DNA of 58,622 nt from Gemmatimonadales bacterium (GTDB taxonomy: Bacteria; Gemmatimonadota; Gemmatimonadetes; Gemmatimonadales; JACORV01). The first letter of the stretch is position 1, and each line of letters opens with the position of its first letter. The translations under genes were made by a program, and so were the position numbers. The notes under the pieces were generated by a model. That model saw only the letters and a list, made by a program, of their open reading frames with translations. It did not search any database and was not told where the DNA came from. Shown here piece after piece: positions 8,202-16,335 of the stretch. The DNA lies in contig DATJUT010000024.1 in the NCBI GenBank assembly GCA_035502185.1, positions 1 through 58,622 of the forward strand, in the 5' to 3' direction.

Positions 8202-9820
8202 TGGCCATCAAGGGCAGTCTCAAGGAAGCCAGTCTCCCCGACGTGCTGCAGCTGCTGTCCATGGGGCAGAAGACGGGCTGCCTGTCGGTGGCCGACCGGA
8301 GCAACTTCGGCTACGTGTACTTCGACCGCGGGCTGATCACCTACGCGTCCATCGTCAACCGCCGCGACCGGCTCGGCGACATCCTGGTCAAGGGCGGCCT
8401 CATCACCAACGAGCAGCTGGAGTCGTCGATCGAGCGGCAGGCGCGGGAGCGGGACAAGCGGCTCGGCGAGCTGCTGGTCGAGGAGGGGTTCATCTCGCGC
8501 CCCGAGCTCGAGCGCTACATGCGGGTGCAGATCGAGGAGGCGGTGTACTACCTGTTCACCTGGGTCTCCGGCACCTTCAGCTTCGAGAGCGACGTGGTGC
8601 CCGAGGCGCAGGACTTCCTGGTCCGCATCACCCCGGAGTCGCTGCTGCTCGAGGGCGCCCGCCGCGTGGACGAGTGGAGCCTGATCGAGAAGAAGATCCC
8701 GTCGTTCGACCTGATCTTCGTCGTGGACCGCCCCCGCCTGGGGTCCTCCGGCGTCTCGCTGACGCCGGAGCAGGAGCGCATCCTCCCGCTGCTCGACGGC
8801 CAGCGCGACGTGCTGCGGCTGGTGGACGACTCCGGGCTGCTCGAGTTCGACGTCGGCAAGGCCCTCTACGGCCTGATCACCGCGGGGTTCGCCCACCGCC
8901 TCGGCCGCACCCAGGCCGAGGAGCTGCCGGTGGGGAGCGACGCGCGGGTGGAGGAGCACCGCAACCTCGGGCTGGCCTTCTACAAGACGGCGATGCTGGA
9001 CGAGGCCGCGCGCGAATTCCGGCGGGTGCTCGACCTCAGGCCGGGCGAGAGCGAGGCCCACTTCTACCTGGGGCTGGTGGCGCTGCGCCAGGGCCGCTGG
9101 GGCGACGGCGTCGACGCCTTCCGCCACGCGGCCGAGCACGGCGGCGGGCACGCCGCGGTGCTGCACAACCTGGCCGTGGCGCTGGAGCAGATGGGCCGCC
9201 TCGCCGAAGCGGACGCGGCCTTCGCCGAGGCCGCCTCGCGCGCTCCGCAGGACTGGCGGGTGGCGATGGGCTGGGGCATCGTGGCCCTCAAGCGCGGGCA
9301 CGGGCCCCAGGCCGTGGAGCGGCTCGACCGGGTCAAGGCCCTCGCGCCCGGCGGCCAGCCGCCGAGCGCGGTGTGGTACTGGGCGCGCTCGCTGGCTGCG
9401 GTGCTCGCCGGCCGGGAGGAGGACGCGCTCCCGATCGCCGAGGAGGGGCTGGCCCGCTTCCCGCACGCCGCGCCGCTGCGCAACAACCTCGCGGTGCTGC
9501 ACGAGCGGCACGGCGAGCCGGAGCGCGCCGAGCAGCTGCTCGCCACCGCGCTGGAGGAGGACCCCTCGCTGCCGCAGGTCTCCAAGAACCTCGGCGACCT
9601 CTACTACAAGAGCGGGCGCGCGGACGACGCCCGCCAGGCCTACCAGCGCGCCATCAAGATCGCCCCGCGGCTCGGCGACGACGTGTACTTCAAGCTCGGC
9701 AACCTCTCGATCCGCGATCGCGACGCGCAGCGCGCCGGCGCGTACTGGCGGGAGGCGCTGGCCATGAACCCGGCGCACGAGCTCGCGCGCGCCAACCTCG
9801 ACACGCTGGAGCGGATCTGA
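8201..9820 (+). CDS. DUF4388 (PATAN)-TPR protein, paralogue 2
   Basis: The 539-residue protein has its ATG overlapping the last base of the AAA+ gene stop. The N terminus repeats the PATAN signature of the gene at 2753: IKGSLKEASLPDVLQLL, KTGCLSV, YFDRGLITYAS. A helical/winged middle follows to about 245, and then TPRs occupy about 250-535 (HRNLGLAFYKTAMLDEA, PLRNNLAVLHERHGEPE, VSKNLGDLYYKSG). It has more TPR repeats than paralogue 1. It is probably a cytoplasmic adaptor linking the GTPase/AAA+ genes upstream to the chemosensory genes downstream (inferred from position). Confidence 0.88.
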   Translation: MAIKGSLKEASLPDVLQLLSMGQKTGCLSVADRSNFGYVYFDRGLITYASIVNRRDRLGDILVKGGLITNEQLESSIERQARERDKRLGELLVEEGFISRPELERYMRVQIEEAVYYLFTWVSGTFSFESDVVPEAQDFLVRITPESLLLEGARRVDEWSLIEKKIPSFDLIFVVDRPRLGSSGVSLTPEQERILPLLDGQRDVLRLVDDSGLLEFDVGKALYGLITAGFAHRLGRTQAEELPVGSDARVEEHRNLGLAFYKTAMLDEAAREFRRVLDLRPGESEAHFYLGLVALRQGRWGDGVDAFRHAAEHGGGHAAVLHNLAVALEQMGRLAEADAAFAEAASRAPQDWRVAMGWGIVALKRGHGPQAVERLDRVKALAPGGQPPSAVWYWARSLAAVLAGREEDALPIAEEGLARFPHAAPLRNNLAVLHERHGEPERAEQLLATALEEDPSLPQVSKNLGDLYYKSGRADDARQAYQRAIKIAPRLGDDVYFKLGNLSIRDRDAQRAGAYWREALAMNPAHELARANLDTLERI

Positions 9821-9855
9821 AGGCGGCAGCCGAGGACGCGGACCTGCGGTCGCTG

Positions 9856-10626
9856 ATGGGCAAGGTCGAGCGGGAGCGGGGCCTGGTGCTGTCGAGCTAC
9901 AAGCAGCCCTGTCTGCGGCGGCGGCTCGCGGTCCGGATGCGGGCGCGCGGCGTCCACACCTACGCCGCCTACGCCACCCTGCTGGACCGGACGCCGGAGG
10001 AGTACGACCTCCTGCTCGACGCGCTGACCATCAACGTCACCAAGTTCTTCCGCAACCCGGAGACCTTCGCCCTGCTGCGGGAGCGGGTGGTGCCGCGGCT
10101 GTGGGCGGCGCCGGGGCCGGTGACCGTGTGGTCGGCGGGCTGCGCCTCGGGCGAGGAGCCGTATTCGCTGGCGATCCTGTTCGCGGAGCGGGCGCGCACC
10201 ACGGCCGGCCTCCGCGCCCGGCTGCGCATCGACGCCACCGACCTCGATCCCACGGCCCTCGAGACGCTCCGCCGCGCGGAGTACCCCGCGACCGCGGTCG
10301 AGGACGTCCCGCCGGCCCTGCGCGAGCGGTTCCTCACCGAGGGGCCGCCCTACCGTCTCGCCGCCGGCCTCGCGCAGGTGGTGCATCCCCTCGCGCACGA
10401 CCTCACCTGGGAGCCGGCGCCGCAGCCGCCCTACCAGCTGATCGTCTGCCGCAACGTCGTGATCTACTTCGACCGGCCCACCCAGGAGCGCCTGTTCTCG
10501 ACCTTCGCCGACGCCCTCGCGCCCGGCGGCCTGCTGCTCCTGGGCAAGGTGGAGACGATGCTGGGACCGGCGAAGGCGCGGTTCGAGCTGGAGGAGCCGC
10601 GCGAGCGGCTGTACGTGCGCCGGTGA
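9856..10626 (+). CDS. cheR: CheR chemoreceptor glutamate methyltransferase
   Basis: CheR transfers methyl groups from S-adenosylmethionine to glutamates of chemoreceptors. The helical N-terminal domain (QPCLRRRLAVRMRARG, LTINVTKFFRN) is followed by the SAM site VWSAGCASGEEPYS and the C-terminal VCRNVVIYFDR motif, all family hallmarks. ATG 9856 is the first conventional in-frame start and gives 256 residues, but homology begins about 10 residues earlier. A CTG at 9817, overlapping the previous TGA and preceded by GGAG, would restore that helix, so the true start may be CTG. It heads the cheR-cheD-cheB-cheW-cheW block. Confidence 0.9.
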   Translation: MGKVERERGLVLSSYKQPCLRRRLAVRMRARGVHTYAAYATLLDRTPEEYDLLLDALTINVTKFFRNPETFALLRERVVPRLWAAPGPVTVWSAGCASGEEPYSLAILFAERARTTAGLRARLRIDATDLDPTALETLRRAEYPATAVEDVPPALRERFLTEGPPYRLAAGLAQVVHPLAHDLTWEPAPQPPYQLIVCRNVVIYFDRPTQERLFSTFADALAPGGLLLLGKVETMLGPAKARFELEEPRERLYVRR

Positions 10627-11105
10627 CCGAGCGCCTGGTGCGGGTCGGGGACTGGGCGGTGGAGAGCGGCGACACGGTGCTGGTCACGCTCGGGCTCGGC
10701 TCGTGCGTCGCGATCGCGCTGTACGATCCGGTGGCCCGCGCCGGGGGTCTCGCGCACCTGCTGCTGCCATCGCCGAGCCTCGCGCGGGACCAGTCGAACC
10801 CGGGCCGCTTCCCGGAGACCGTGATGCCGCTGCTGCTGGCGCGGCTGGCGGGCGTCGGGGCGGAGCGGAGCCGGCTGACCGCGCGGCTGGTGGGCGGCGC
10901 CAGCATGTTCGGCGCCGGTGCCGCGCCCGGGGCGGTGGCCATGGGCGAGCGGAACGTGGTCGCCGCGCGGCAGGTGCTGGCCGCCGCGGGCGTCCCCGTC
11001 GTCGGCGAGGACGTGCTGAAGAGCCACGGCCGGTCGGTCTACTTCTTCCTGGCGGACGGACGCGTCGAGGTCCGCACGGTGGCGCGTGGCACGGTCGTCC
11101 TCTAG
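10623..11105 (+). CDS. cheD: CheD chemoreceptor glutamine deamidase
   Basis: CheD deamidates glutamines of chemoreceptors and acts with CheR and CheB in adaptation. The 160-residue product starts at a GTG overlapping cheR by 4 bases. The catalytic Cys lies in LGLGSCVAI (Cys28) and the catalytic His in GGLAHLLLP (His45). The RLVGGASMF segment and the C-terminal [15 protein letters not shown] segment are typical of the family. Both catalytic residues are present, so it should be active. cheB starts 20 bases before its end. Confidence 0.93.
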   Translation: MTERLVRVGDWAVESGDTVLVTLGLGSCVAIALYDPVARAGGLAHLLLPSPSLARDQSNPGRFPETVMPLLLARLAGVGAERSRLTARLVGGASMFGAGAAPGAVAMGERNVVAARQVLAAAGVPVVGEDVLKSHGRSVYFFLADGRVEVRTVARGTVVL

Positions 11106-12183
11106 CGGCGGGCCGGCCGGTGCGGCGCGGCACGGCGTGCTGGTGGTGGACGACAGCGCGCTGATGCGGCGGGTGCTGAGCGACGTGATCGGCGCGTCGG
11201 AGGACTTCCGGGTGGTCGGGACCGCCCGGAACGGGCTCGACGCGCTGGCCAAGGTCCGGGCCTACGAGCCGGAGCTGGTGACGATGGACCTGGCGATGCC
11301 CGAGCTTGACGGCCTCGGCGCCATCGAGCGGATCATGCGCGAGGCGCCGCGGCCCATCGTCGTGGTGTCCGCCCGGGCCGGCCGCGACACCTCCGAGGCG
11401 ATCCGGGCCCTGGAGCTCGGGGCCGTGGACCTGGTCGAGAAGCCGCAGGGGCGGGACGACCCCGGGCCGGAGGCGCTCGGCGCACGGCTGCTGGCGGCGC
11501 TGCGGGCGGCGGCGGCGGCCGACCGCGCGTTGCTCGGGGCGGTCCAGCCGCGGGCGCCGGATCGCCCGCGCCAGGCGCTCGCGCCGGGCGCGGTCCGGTT
11601 CGTCTTGGCGGTGGCGGCTTCCACGGGCGGGCCGCGCGCGCTGGTGGAGCTGCTGCCGGCGCTGCCGTCCGGGCTCGAAGCGGCCGTGTTGGTCGTGCAG
11701 CACATGCCCGCCGGGTTCACGCGCAGCCTGGCCGAGCGGCTGGACGGGATCTGCCAGATGCGGGTGCTCGAGGCCGCGCACGGGGCGGCCGTGACGGCCG
11801 ACACGGTGTACGTGGCGCCGGGCGACTACCACATGCGCGTGCGCGCCGCCGGCGGCGCCCCGACCATCGAGCTGACGCGGGATGCGCCGCTGTGGGGCGT
11901 GCGGCCGGCGGCGGACGTCCTGCTGCGCAGCGTGGCCGAGACCTTCGGGCCGGCGGCCATGGGCGCGGTCCTGACCGGCATGGGCCGCGACGGAGCGGAG
12001 GGCCTGGTGGCCATCCGGCGCGCGGGCGGCACGACCTTCGCCCAGGACCGCGGCTCGTGCGTCGTGTACGGGATGCCGCAGGCGGCCGTGCAGGCGGACG
12101 CCGCCTGCGAGGTGGTGCCGCTCGGCGAGATGGCGGCGCGGGTGGTCGCGGAGATCCGGCGGCGGGCGGGCTCGCGCCCGTGA
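11086..12183 (+). CDS. cheB: CheB chemoreceptor methylesterase/response regulator
   Basis: The 365-residue protein has an N-terminal receiver domain ([10 protein letters not shown]; phosphoacceptor Asp68 in VTMDLAMP; Lys in VEKP) and a C-terminal methylesterase domain. The catalytic triad is visible as Ser179 (AASTGGP), His206 (VQHMP) and Asp302 (GMGRDGA). CheB removes receptor methyl groups once phosphorylated by CheA. The GTG at 11086 gives a 20-base overlap with cheD; about 16 residues precede the receiver. No cheA is found in the window, so its kinase must be encoded elsewhere. Confidence 0.95.
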   Translation: MARSSSSGGPAGAARHGVLVVDDSALMRRVLSDVIGASEDFRVVGTARNGLDALAKVRAYEPELVTMDLAMPELDGLGAIERIMREAPRPIVVVSARAGRDTSEAIRALELGAVDLVEKPQGRDDPGPEALGARLLAALRAAAAADRALLGAVQPRAPDRPRQALAPGAVRFVLAVAASTGGPRALVELLPALPSGLEAAVLVVQHMPAGFTRSLAERLDGICQMRVLEAAHGAAVTADTVYVAPGDYHMRVRAAGGAPTIELTRDAPLWGVRPAADVLLRSVAETFGPAAMGAVLTGMGRDGAEGLVAIRRAGGTTFAQDRGSCVVYGMPQAAVQADAACEVVPLGEMAARVVAEIRRRAGSRP

Positions 12184-12623
12184 GCGCACCGGCGTCCTTC
12201 CCGTTCGTGGTCGCCCGCCTGGGGGCGGAGCGCTACGGCTTCGACGTCGCCGCGGTGCGCGAGGTCGTGGCCGTCGGAGCGCTGGCCAGCGTGCCGGCAC
12301 GCTCGGCGGCCGTGCGGGGGCTCATCCCGCACCGGGAGCGCTTCCTGCCCGTCGTTTCGCTGGCGGCCCTGCTGGCGGGCGGCGCGCCGCCGGTCGAGCC
12401 CGGAGGTTCCGCGCTGGTGGTGACGATGGGCGGCGCCGACCTGGCGCTCGAGGTCGACGAGGTCGAGGCGGTGGTGGACGGGGACGCCGAGTTCGTGGGA
12501 GGCTCCGCCACCGGGTCGCTCCCCGCGCGCGGCGTATGGCGCTGGGGGAGCGCGCTGGTGACGGTGCTGGACGTCGCCCTGCTGGCCGAGCGCGTGACCG
12601 CGCTCGAGGAGCCCGAGCGATGA
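12180..12623 (+). CDS. cheW: CheW-like coupling protein 1
   Basis: This is a 147-residue single-domain CheW-like protein with a 4-base GTG overlap with cheB. The CheW beta-barrel pattern is visible: [22 protein letters not shown], then [25 protein letters not shown], and [14 protein letters not shown]. CheW links receptors to CheA. It is more divergent than the following CheW (for example the usual Gly-Arg-rich loop after VRGLI is altered), so it may serve a different partner. Confidence 0.85.
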   Translation: MSAPASFPFVVARLGAERYGFDVAAVREVVAVGALASVPARSAAVRGLIPHRERFLPVVSLAALLAGGAPPVEPGGSALVVTMGGADLALEVDEVEAVVDGDAEFVGGSATGSLPARGVWRWGSALVTVLDVALLAERVTALEEPER

Positions 12624-13102
12624 CGAGCCAGGACGAGACCTTCCAGATCGTCGTGTTCCGGGTGGGCGGACACGAGTTCGCCTTCAACATCTTCCAGGTG
12701 CAGCGCATCCTGCGCTACGAGGCGCCGGCGGCCCTGCCCAAGGCGCCGCCCTTCCTCGAGGGCGTGCTGCAGATCGAGGGCGGCGTCGTGCCGGTGATCG
12801 ACCTCCGCAAGCGCTTCGAGCTGCCGCACGCTCCGCTCGGCGCCGACACCCGCATCATGGTCGTCGAGGCCGACGGTGCCGTGATCGGGGCCGTGGTGGA
12901 CGCCGTGAGCGAGGTGCTGCGGGTCGCCGCCGACGCGGTGACGCCGCCGCCGCCGGTGGTGCGCGGGCTGGCGGCGGCCTACGTGCAGGGCATCGTCACC
13001 CAGCCCTCGCGCACGGTGGTGCTGCTCCACGCGGGACGGCTGCTCAACTCGACCGAGCGCATCAAGCTCAAGGGGATCGGCGCGGAGAAGGCCCATGGCT
13101 GA
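12620..13102 (+). CDS. cheW: CheW coupling protein 2
   Basis: This 160-residue protein starts at ATG 12620, overlapping the first CheW by 4 bases. It shows the canonical CheW order: IVVFRVGGHEFAFNIFQVQ, a loop, FLEGVLQIEGGVVPVIDLRKRF, TRIMVVEADGAVIGAVVDAVSEV and a terminal VVLLHAGRLL. It should couple receptors to the histidine kinase in a signalling array. Two unequal CheWs in tandem suggest mixed or competing array composition (inference). Confidence 0.93.
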   Translation: MTSQDETFQIVVFRVGGHEFAFNIFQVQRILRYEAPAALPKAPPFLEGVLQIEGGVVPVIDLRKRFELPHAPLGADTRIMVVEADGAVIGAVVDAVSEVLRVAADAVTPPPPVVRGLAAAYVQGIVTQPSRTVVLLHAGRLLNSTERIKLKGIGAEKAHG

Positions 13103-13958
13103 CGACGTCGTGCAGGCGCTGAAGCAGCGCCGCGATCAGATCGCCGGCGCGCTCGACGCGGCGGCGGGGGCCCAGGCCCTCGCCGCGGTCAAGCAGGACA
13201 TCATCACGCTGTTCAAGCAGGTGGACGGCGCCATCGGCGAGCTGGCGGCCCTCAAGGACGACATCAAGAAGCTGGTGGACCGCTTCAAGGAGCGGGAAGG
13301 GGAGAGCCGCGCCGCGACCGCGCTCGCGTTCGACTCGGCGCACCCGGTCGTCCAGGCGGACCACATCGGCGCGTCCACCTTCATCGAGAAGGGCTGGAGC
13401 CTGATCTCGCTCGGCGACTACGACGGCGCGATCAAGGCGCTCACCCGGGCGCTGACCCTCTCGCCGGGCGAGGTGCAGGCGGAGTCGCTGCTGGGATGGG
13501 CCCAGATGCTGCGCGAGGACTACGACGACGCGCTCGGGACGTTCCAGCGGGTCCTCACCAAGGAGCCCGCCAACTCGCTGGCGCGCGTGAACCTCGGCTA
13601 CGTGTGTCTGAAGAAGCGGATCTTCGGCGAGGCGATCGAGCACCTGTCCAAGGCCATCCGGATGGCCAACGACAAGAAGGCCACGCTGTACGCCAACTAC
13701 TACCTGGGCCTGGTGTACCTCGAGCGCGAGATGTACGAGGACGCCGAGAACTTCTTCCGCAAGACCCTGGAGCTGGGGCCGAACCTCATCGAGGCCTACT
13801 ACGAGCTGGGCCGCGCCCAGTGGCTGGCCGGCGGACGCGAGGCGGCCCAGGCCACCTGGCAGGCGGGGTTCGCGGCCAACAAGTTCAACCCGTGGGGCAA
13901 GAAGTGCCGCGAGGCCCTCGAGGCCGTGGCCGCCGGCGGGCAGCCGCCGGCGGTCTGA
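13095..13958 (+). CDS. TPR protein ending the chemosensory operon
   Basis: The 287-residue protein starts at ATG 13095, overlapping cheW2 by 8 bases. Residues 1 to about 75 form a predicted coiled-coil helix (QALKQRRDQIAGALD, LAALKDDIKKLVDRFK). From about residue 95 there are four to five TPRs (GWSLISLGDYDGAIKALTR, ANYYLGLVYLEREMYED). No catalytic motif or signal peptide is visible. It is likely an adaptor, the fifth TPR-bearing protein of this operon. Confidence 0.85.
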   Translation: MADDVVQALKQRRDQIAGALDAAAGAQALAAVKQDIITLFKQVDGAIGELAALKDDIKKLVDRFKEREGESRAATALAFDSAHPVVQADHIGASTFIEKGWSLISLGDYDGAIKALTRALTLSPGEVQAESLLGWAQMLREDYDDALGTFQRVLTKEPANSLARVNLGYVCLKKRIFGEAIEHLSKAIRMANDKKATLYANYYLGLVYLEREMYEDAENFFRKTLELGPNLIEAYYELGRAQWLAGGREAAQATWQAGFAANKFNPWGKKCREALEAVAAGGQPPAV

Positions 13959-13966
13959 GACCGCGC

Positions 13967-13995
13967 TTGACGCGCCTCGAGGCGGCGGCTATCCT
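13967..13995 (+). promoter_or_regulatory. Sigma-70-type promoter for the small membrane protein
   Basis: TTGACG (13967-13972), a 17-base spacer and TATCCT (13990-13995) make a near-consensus promoter. The predicted transcription start falls at about 14002-14004, on or beside the GTG start codon, and no Shine-Dalgarno sequence fits between. A leaderless transcript is therefore likely. Confidence 0.7.
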
Positions 13996-14003
13996 CAACC
14001 CCC

Positions 14004-14186
14004 GTGCAGAGTTCCGAGTCTGAGGCCCGGCTGCAGTTCGGGGCCGTGAACGCCGCCCTGTTCGTGGGGGCGGTGGTGGTGCTGGGGGCGGGATACGTGT
14101 TGCTCGCCCGGGGCTCGACGACGGCGGCGCCCATCCTGCTCGTGGTGGGTTACTGTATCCTGCTGCCCTTGGGTCTTATCCTGTAG
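14004..14186 (+). CDS. Small two-helix inner-membrane protein
   Basis: The 60-residue protein begins with GTG. A short charged N terminus (SSESEARLQFG) precedes two hydrophobic helices (about 16-34 and 41-59), separated by RGSTTAA, so it is a hairpin membrane protein. No family is assigned with certainty. It has its own strong promoter with an expected leaderless start and lies between the chemosensory operon and tRNA-Val, ending 8 bases before the tRNA. A PGxx-type catalytic motif is absent. The gene is supported by the promoter, GC-rich third positions and clean stop. Confidence 0.75.
   Translation: MQSSESEARLQFGAVNAALFVGAVVVLGAGYVLLARGSTTAAPILLVVGYCILLPLGLIL
14177..14182 (+). promoter_or_regulatory. 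Possible -10 element for tRNA-Val
   Basis: TATCCT, the same hexamer as the promoter at 13990, lies 12 bases before the tRNA 5' end and inside the last codons of the small membrane gene. The hexamer 17 bases upstream (TGTATC) is a poor -35 match, so this is tentative; read-through from 13967 could also supply the tRNA. Confidence 0.35.
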
Positions 14187-14194
14187 GCTCGCGC

Positions 14195-14269
14195 GGGCGA
14201 ATAGCTCAGCTGGTCCAGAGCGCCTGCCTTACACGCAGGAAGTCGGGGGTTCGAATCCCTCTTCGCCCA
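14195..14269 (+). tRNA. tRNA-Val (anticodon TAC)
   Basis: A full cloverleaf is visible: acceptor GGGCGAA/TTCGCCC, D-stem GCTC/GAGC, anticodon stem CCTGC/GCAGG with loop CTTACAC (TAC at positions 34-36), variable AAGTC, and T-arm with TTCGAAT. The discriminator is A (14269). The following bases are CTT, so the CCA end is not encoded and must be added. It decodes GTA and, by wobble, other Val codons. Confidence 0.95.
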
Positions 14270-14331
14270 CTTCTTGCACGGGCAGCGCCTGGTGTACGGA
14301 GCACGGTGAAGGCCATCGGAGGATCTTTCGC

Positions 14332-16152
14332 ATGACGCGGCGTGGAATGCGGCTCCCGGTATGGGTGCGGGTGATCGGTCTCGGCCTCGTGGCCGGGGCG
14401 TCCCAGGTGGCGCCGGCCCGGGCGCAGCTGGCACGGTTGCCGGCCTCTCCCAATGCTCCCAAGCTGCTCGTGGCCCCGTTCGGCCGTGACCAGGCGCCGG
14501 ATTCGAGCCTGGCGACGGTGGCGGCGGACGCCGTGCGCCAGCGGATGCTGACGTCGCACACGGGCGACTTCGCGACCATCACCAAAGAGTCGGTGTGCAA
14601 GGCGCTCGAGGAGAGCGGCTTCTCGTGCACCCAGCCGCTGGAGCCAAGCCAGATCGGGCAGCTGGCGCACCTGCTGAACGCGCGGTTCATGGTGGACGGG
14701 ATGATCTTCCCGCGCGGCACCGACTCGGTGCTGGCGCTGGCGCGCCTGCTGCAGGCCGTGCGGCAGAACCCCCTCGCGGCGAGCGCGTCCCTGGTGGTGG
14801 CCCGCGGCCGAGTCGAGCAGGCGGGCAGCCAGCTGGCGGACCGGCTCACCGACAAGTTCCGCTCCTTCGAGCACATCACGGCGTGCCGCACCGCGCTGGA
14901 GGCCAAGGACTACGCCAAGGCCACCGAGGCCGCCAACCGCGCGCTGCGCTACGACCGCGAGAGCGGCGGGGCGTACCTGTGCCTGGCGCAGGTGCTCCAG
15001 GCGAACAACGGCAACCCGGACTCGGTGCAGGCCGCCTACGAGCGGGCCCACGACGCCGACTCGCTCAACACGCTGGTCGGCCGCCAGCTGTACCTGATCT
15101 ACGAGGCCAAGCACGACACGGCGCAGATGCTCCACATGCTGCACCACATCATGCAGGTGGACGTCGCCGACAACGACATCAAGAAGGTGGCGGTCGAGGT
15201 CCAGGTGAAGCGCGGGCACCCGGACAGCGCGGTGATGATCCTGGACGACGCGCTCAACCGGAACCCGAACCAGGTCGACCTGCTGGTCCTCCGGGCCATC
15301 TCGCTCGGAGCCCAGAGCAAGTTCGCGGACGCGGCGGCGTCGATGGCGTCGGCGGCGTCGGTCGACTCGAACAAGATCGACTCCCTGTTCATCGCCCGGA
15401 CGCTCGCGTTCTACGACGCGGCCAACGACTCCACCAACGCGTTCACCTGGCGGAGGCTGTGCACGATCCGGACGCCGGGCGACGCGGACTGCTGGTTCAA
15501 GTACGCCACCGGGCTCTACGACCGGCACGACACCACCGGGGCGATGGGCGCGATCCGGCACCTGATCCAGCTGCATCCGGAGACGGGCCGCGGGCAGATC
15601 GTGATTTCGAACTGGTTCGGCCTCGCCGCGACCGCCTCGCTCGACACGCTCACGGGCCGCAAGAGCGCGCAGGACAGCGCCCGTGCCGTGGTCCTGTTCG
15701 ACTCGTCCCTGGCCGAGGCCAGGGCGGCCGTAGCGGCGGACTCGTCGTGGCGGCCTCAGGCCGCGCAGATGTTCCTGCGCACCGGCTACGCCGCCCTTCA
15801 GAGCAACGACTACCCGAGGACGATCGCGGTGCTCAGCGAGGCGCAACCGTGGGCGGCGGCGGGCGCCAGCGCGGCGCCGATCGCCTTCCTGCTCGGCCGC
15901 GCGCAGTTCAACGTCGGGCTGGCGGCGCTGACGCCGCTGCAGGCGCTGAAGGTGGACGTCCACAAGCAGGCGACGGTGGACTCGGCCTGCGTCCTCAGCA
16001 AGGCCATCCTGACGGCCTTCACCCCGTCGCAGACGAACATCGCGGCGGGTGCATCGGTGAGCCGGGACGCGGCCAACCAGATGCTGACCTACATGGGGAA
16101 CGTGACGGCCGCGCTGGCGCCGATGCGCACGCGGCTGAAGTGCCCGCAGTAG
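14332..16152 (+). CDS. Secreted TPR protein with a TolB/CsgG-like N-terminal domain
   Basis: The 606-residue protein starts at ATG 14332 after a good CGGAGG site. A signal peptide (LPVWVRVIGLGLVAGAS, with cleavage near ARA-Q) directs export. Residues about 35-150 look like the domain in which a set of factors is evaluated (KLLVAPFGRD, ARFMVDGMIFP), similar to the TolB-N/CsgG fold of surface-associated TPR proteins. The rest is TPR-like repeats with few cysteines. It is probably periplasmic. It stands alone between two tRNAs. The signal peptide and TPR content are clear; the role is unknown. Confidence 0.8.
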   Translation: MTRRGMRLPVWVRVIGLGLVAGASQVAPARAQLARLPASPNAPKLLVAPFGRDQAPDSSLATVAADAVRQRMLTSHTGDFATITKESVCKALEESGFSCTQPLEPSQIGQLAHLLNARFMVDGMIFPRGTDSVLALARLLQAVRQNPLAASASLVVARGRVEQAGSQLADRLTDKFRSFEHITACRTALEAKDYAKATEAANRALRYDRESGGAYLCLAQVLQANNGNPDSVQAAYERAHDADSLNTLVGRQLYLIYEAKHDTAQMLHMLHHIMQVDVADNDIKKVAVEVQVKRGHPDSAVMILDDALNRNPNQVDLLVLRAISLGAQSKFADAAASMASAASVDSNKIDSLFIARTLAFYDAANDSTNAFTWRRLCTIRTPGDADCWFKYATGLYDRHDTTGAMGAIRHLIQLHPETGRGQIVISNWFGLAATASLDTLTGRKSAQDSARAVVLFDSSLAEARAAVAADSSWRPQAAQMFLRTGYAALQSNDYPRTIAVLSEAQPWAAAGASAAPIAFLLGRAQFNVGLAALTPLQALKVDVHKQATVDSACVLSKAILTAFTPSQTNIAAGASVSRDAANQMLTYMGNVTAALAPMRTRLKCPQ

Positions 16153-16153
16153 C

Positions 16154-16182
16154 TTGTAGGCGCCCTCTCGCGCTTCTATATT
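16154..16182 (+). promoter_or_regulatory. Promoter of tRNA-Asp
   Basis: TTGTAG (16154-16159), a 17-base spacer and TATATT (16177-16182) form a good promoter, with a start expected near 16189, about 11 bases ahead of the tRNA 5' end. It lies directly after the stop of the TPR gene. Confidence 0.7.
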
Positions 16183-16199
16183 GACGTGCTTGGCCGCGG

Positions 16200-16276
16200 G
16201 GGGCTGTAGCTCAGCTGGTTAGAGTGCCGGTCTGTCACACCGGAGGTCGCGGGTTCGAGCCCCGTCAGCCCCGCCA
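16200..16276 (+). tRNA. tRNA-Asp (anticodon GTC)
   Basis: The cloverleaf is complete: acceptor GGGGCTG/CAGCCCC, D-stem GCTC/GAGT, anticodon stem CCGGT/ACCGG with loop CTGTCAC (GTC), T-arm GCGGG-TTCGAGC-CCCGT. Discriminator G is followed by an encoded CCA (16274-16276), unlike the tRNA-Val in this window. A promoter precedes it and a strong terminator follows. Confidence 0.96.
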
Positions 16277-16281
16277 TTACG

Positions 16282-16316
16282 CCGCCCCACCAGCCAGCAT
16301 GAGGTGGGGCGGTTTT
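16282..16316 (+). terminator. Rho-independent terminator after tRNA-Asp
   Basis: CCGCCCCACC (16282-16291) and GGTGGGGCGG (16303-16312) form a perfect 10-bp stem with an 11-base loop, followed by TTTT. It is the clearest intrinsic terminator in the window. Confidence 0.85.
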
Positions 16317-16335
16317 CGTTGGGTGGGGCGAGGGA

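Noticed and set aside
16177-16200. Mobile element insertion at tRNA-Asp
   Set aside because: The tRNA is complete with encoded CCA and its own terminator, and there is no integrase gene or duplicated tRNA end nearby.
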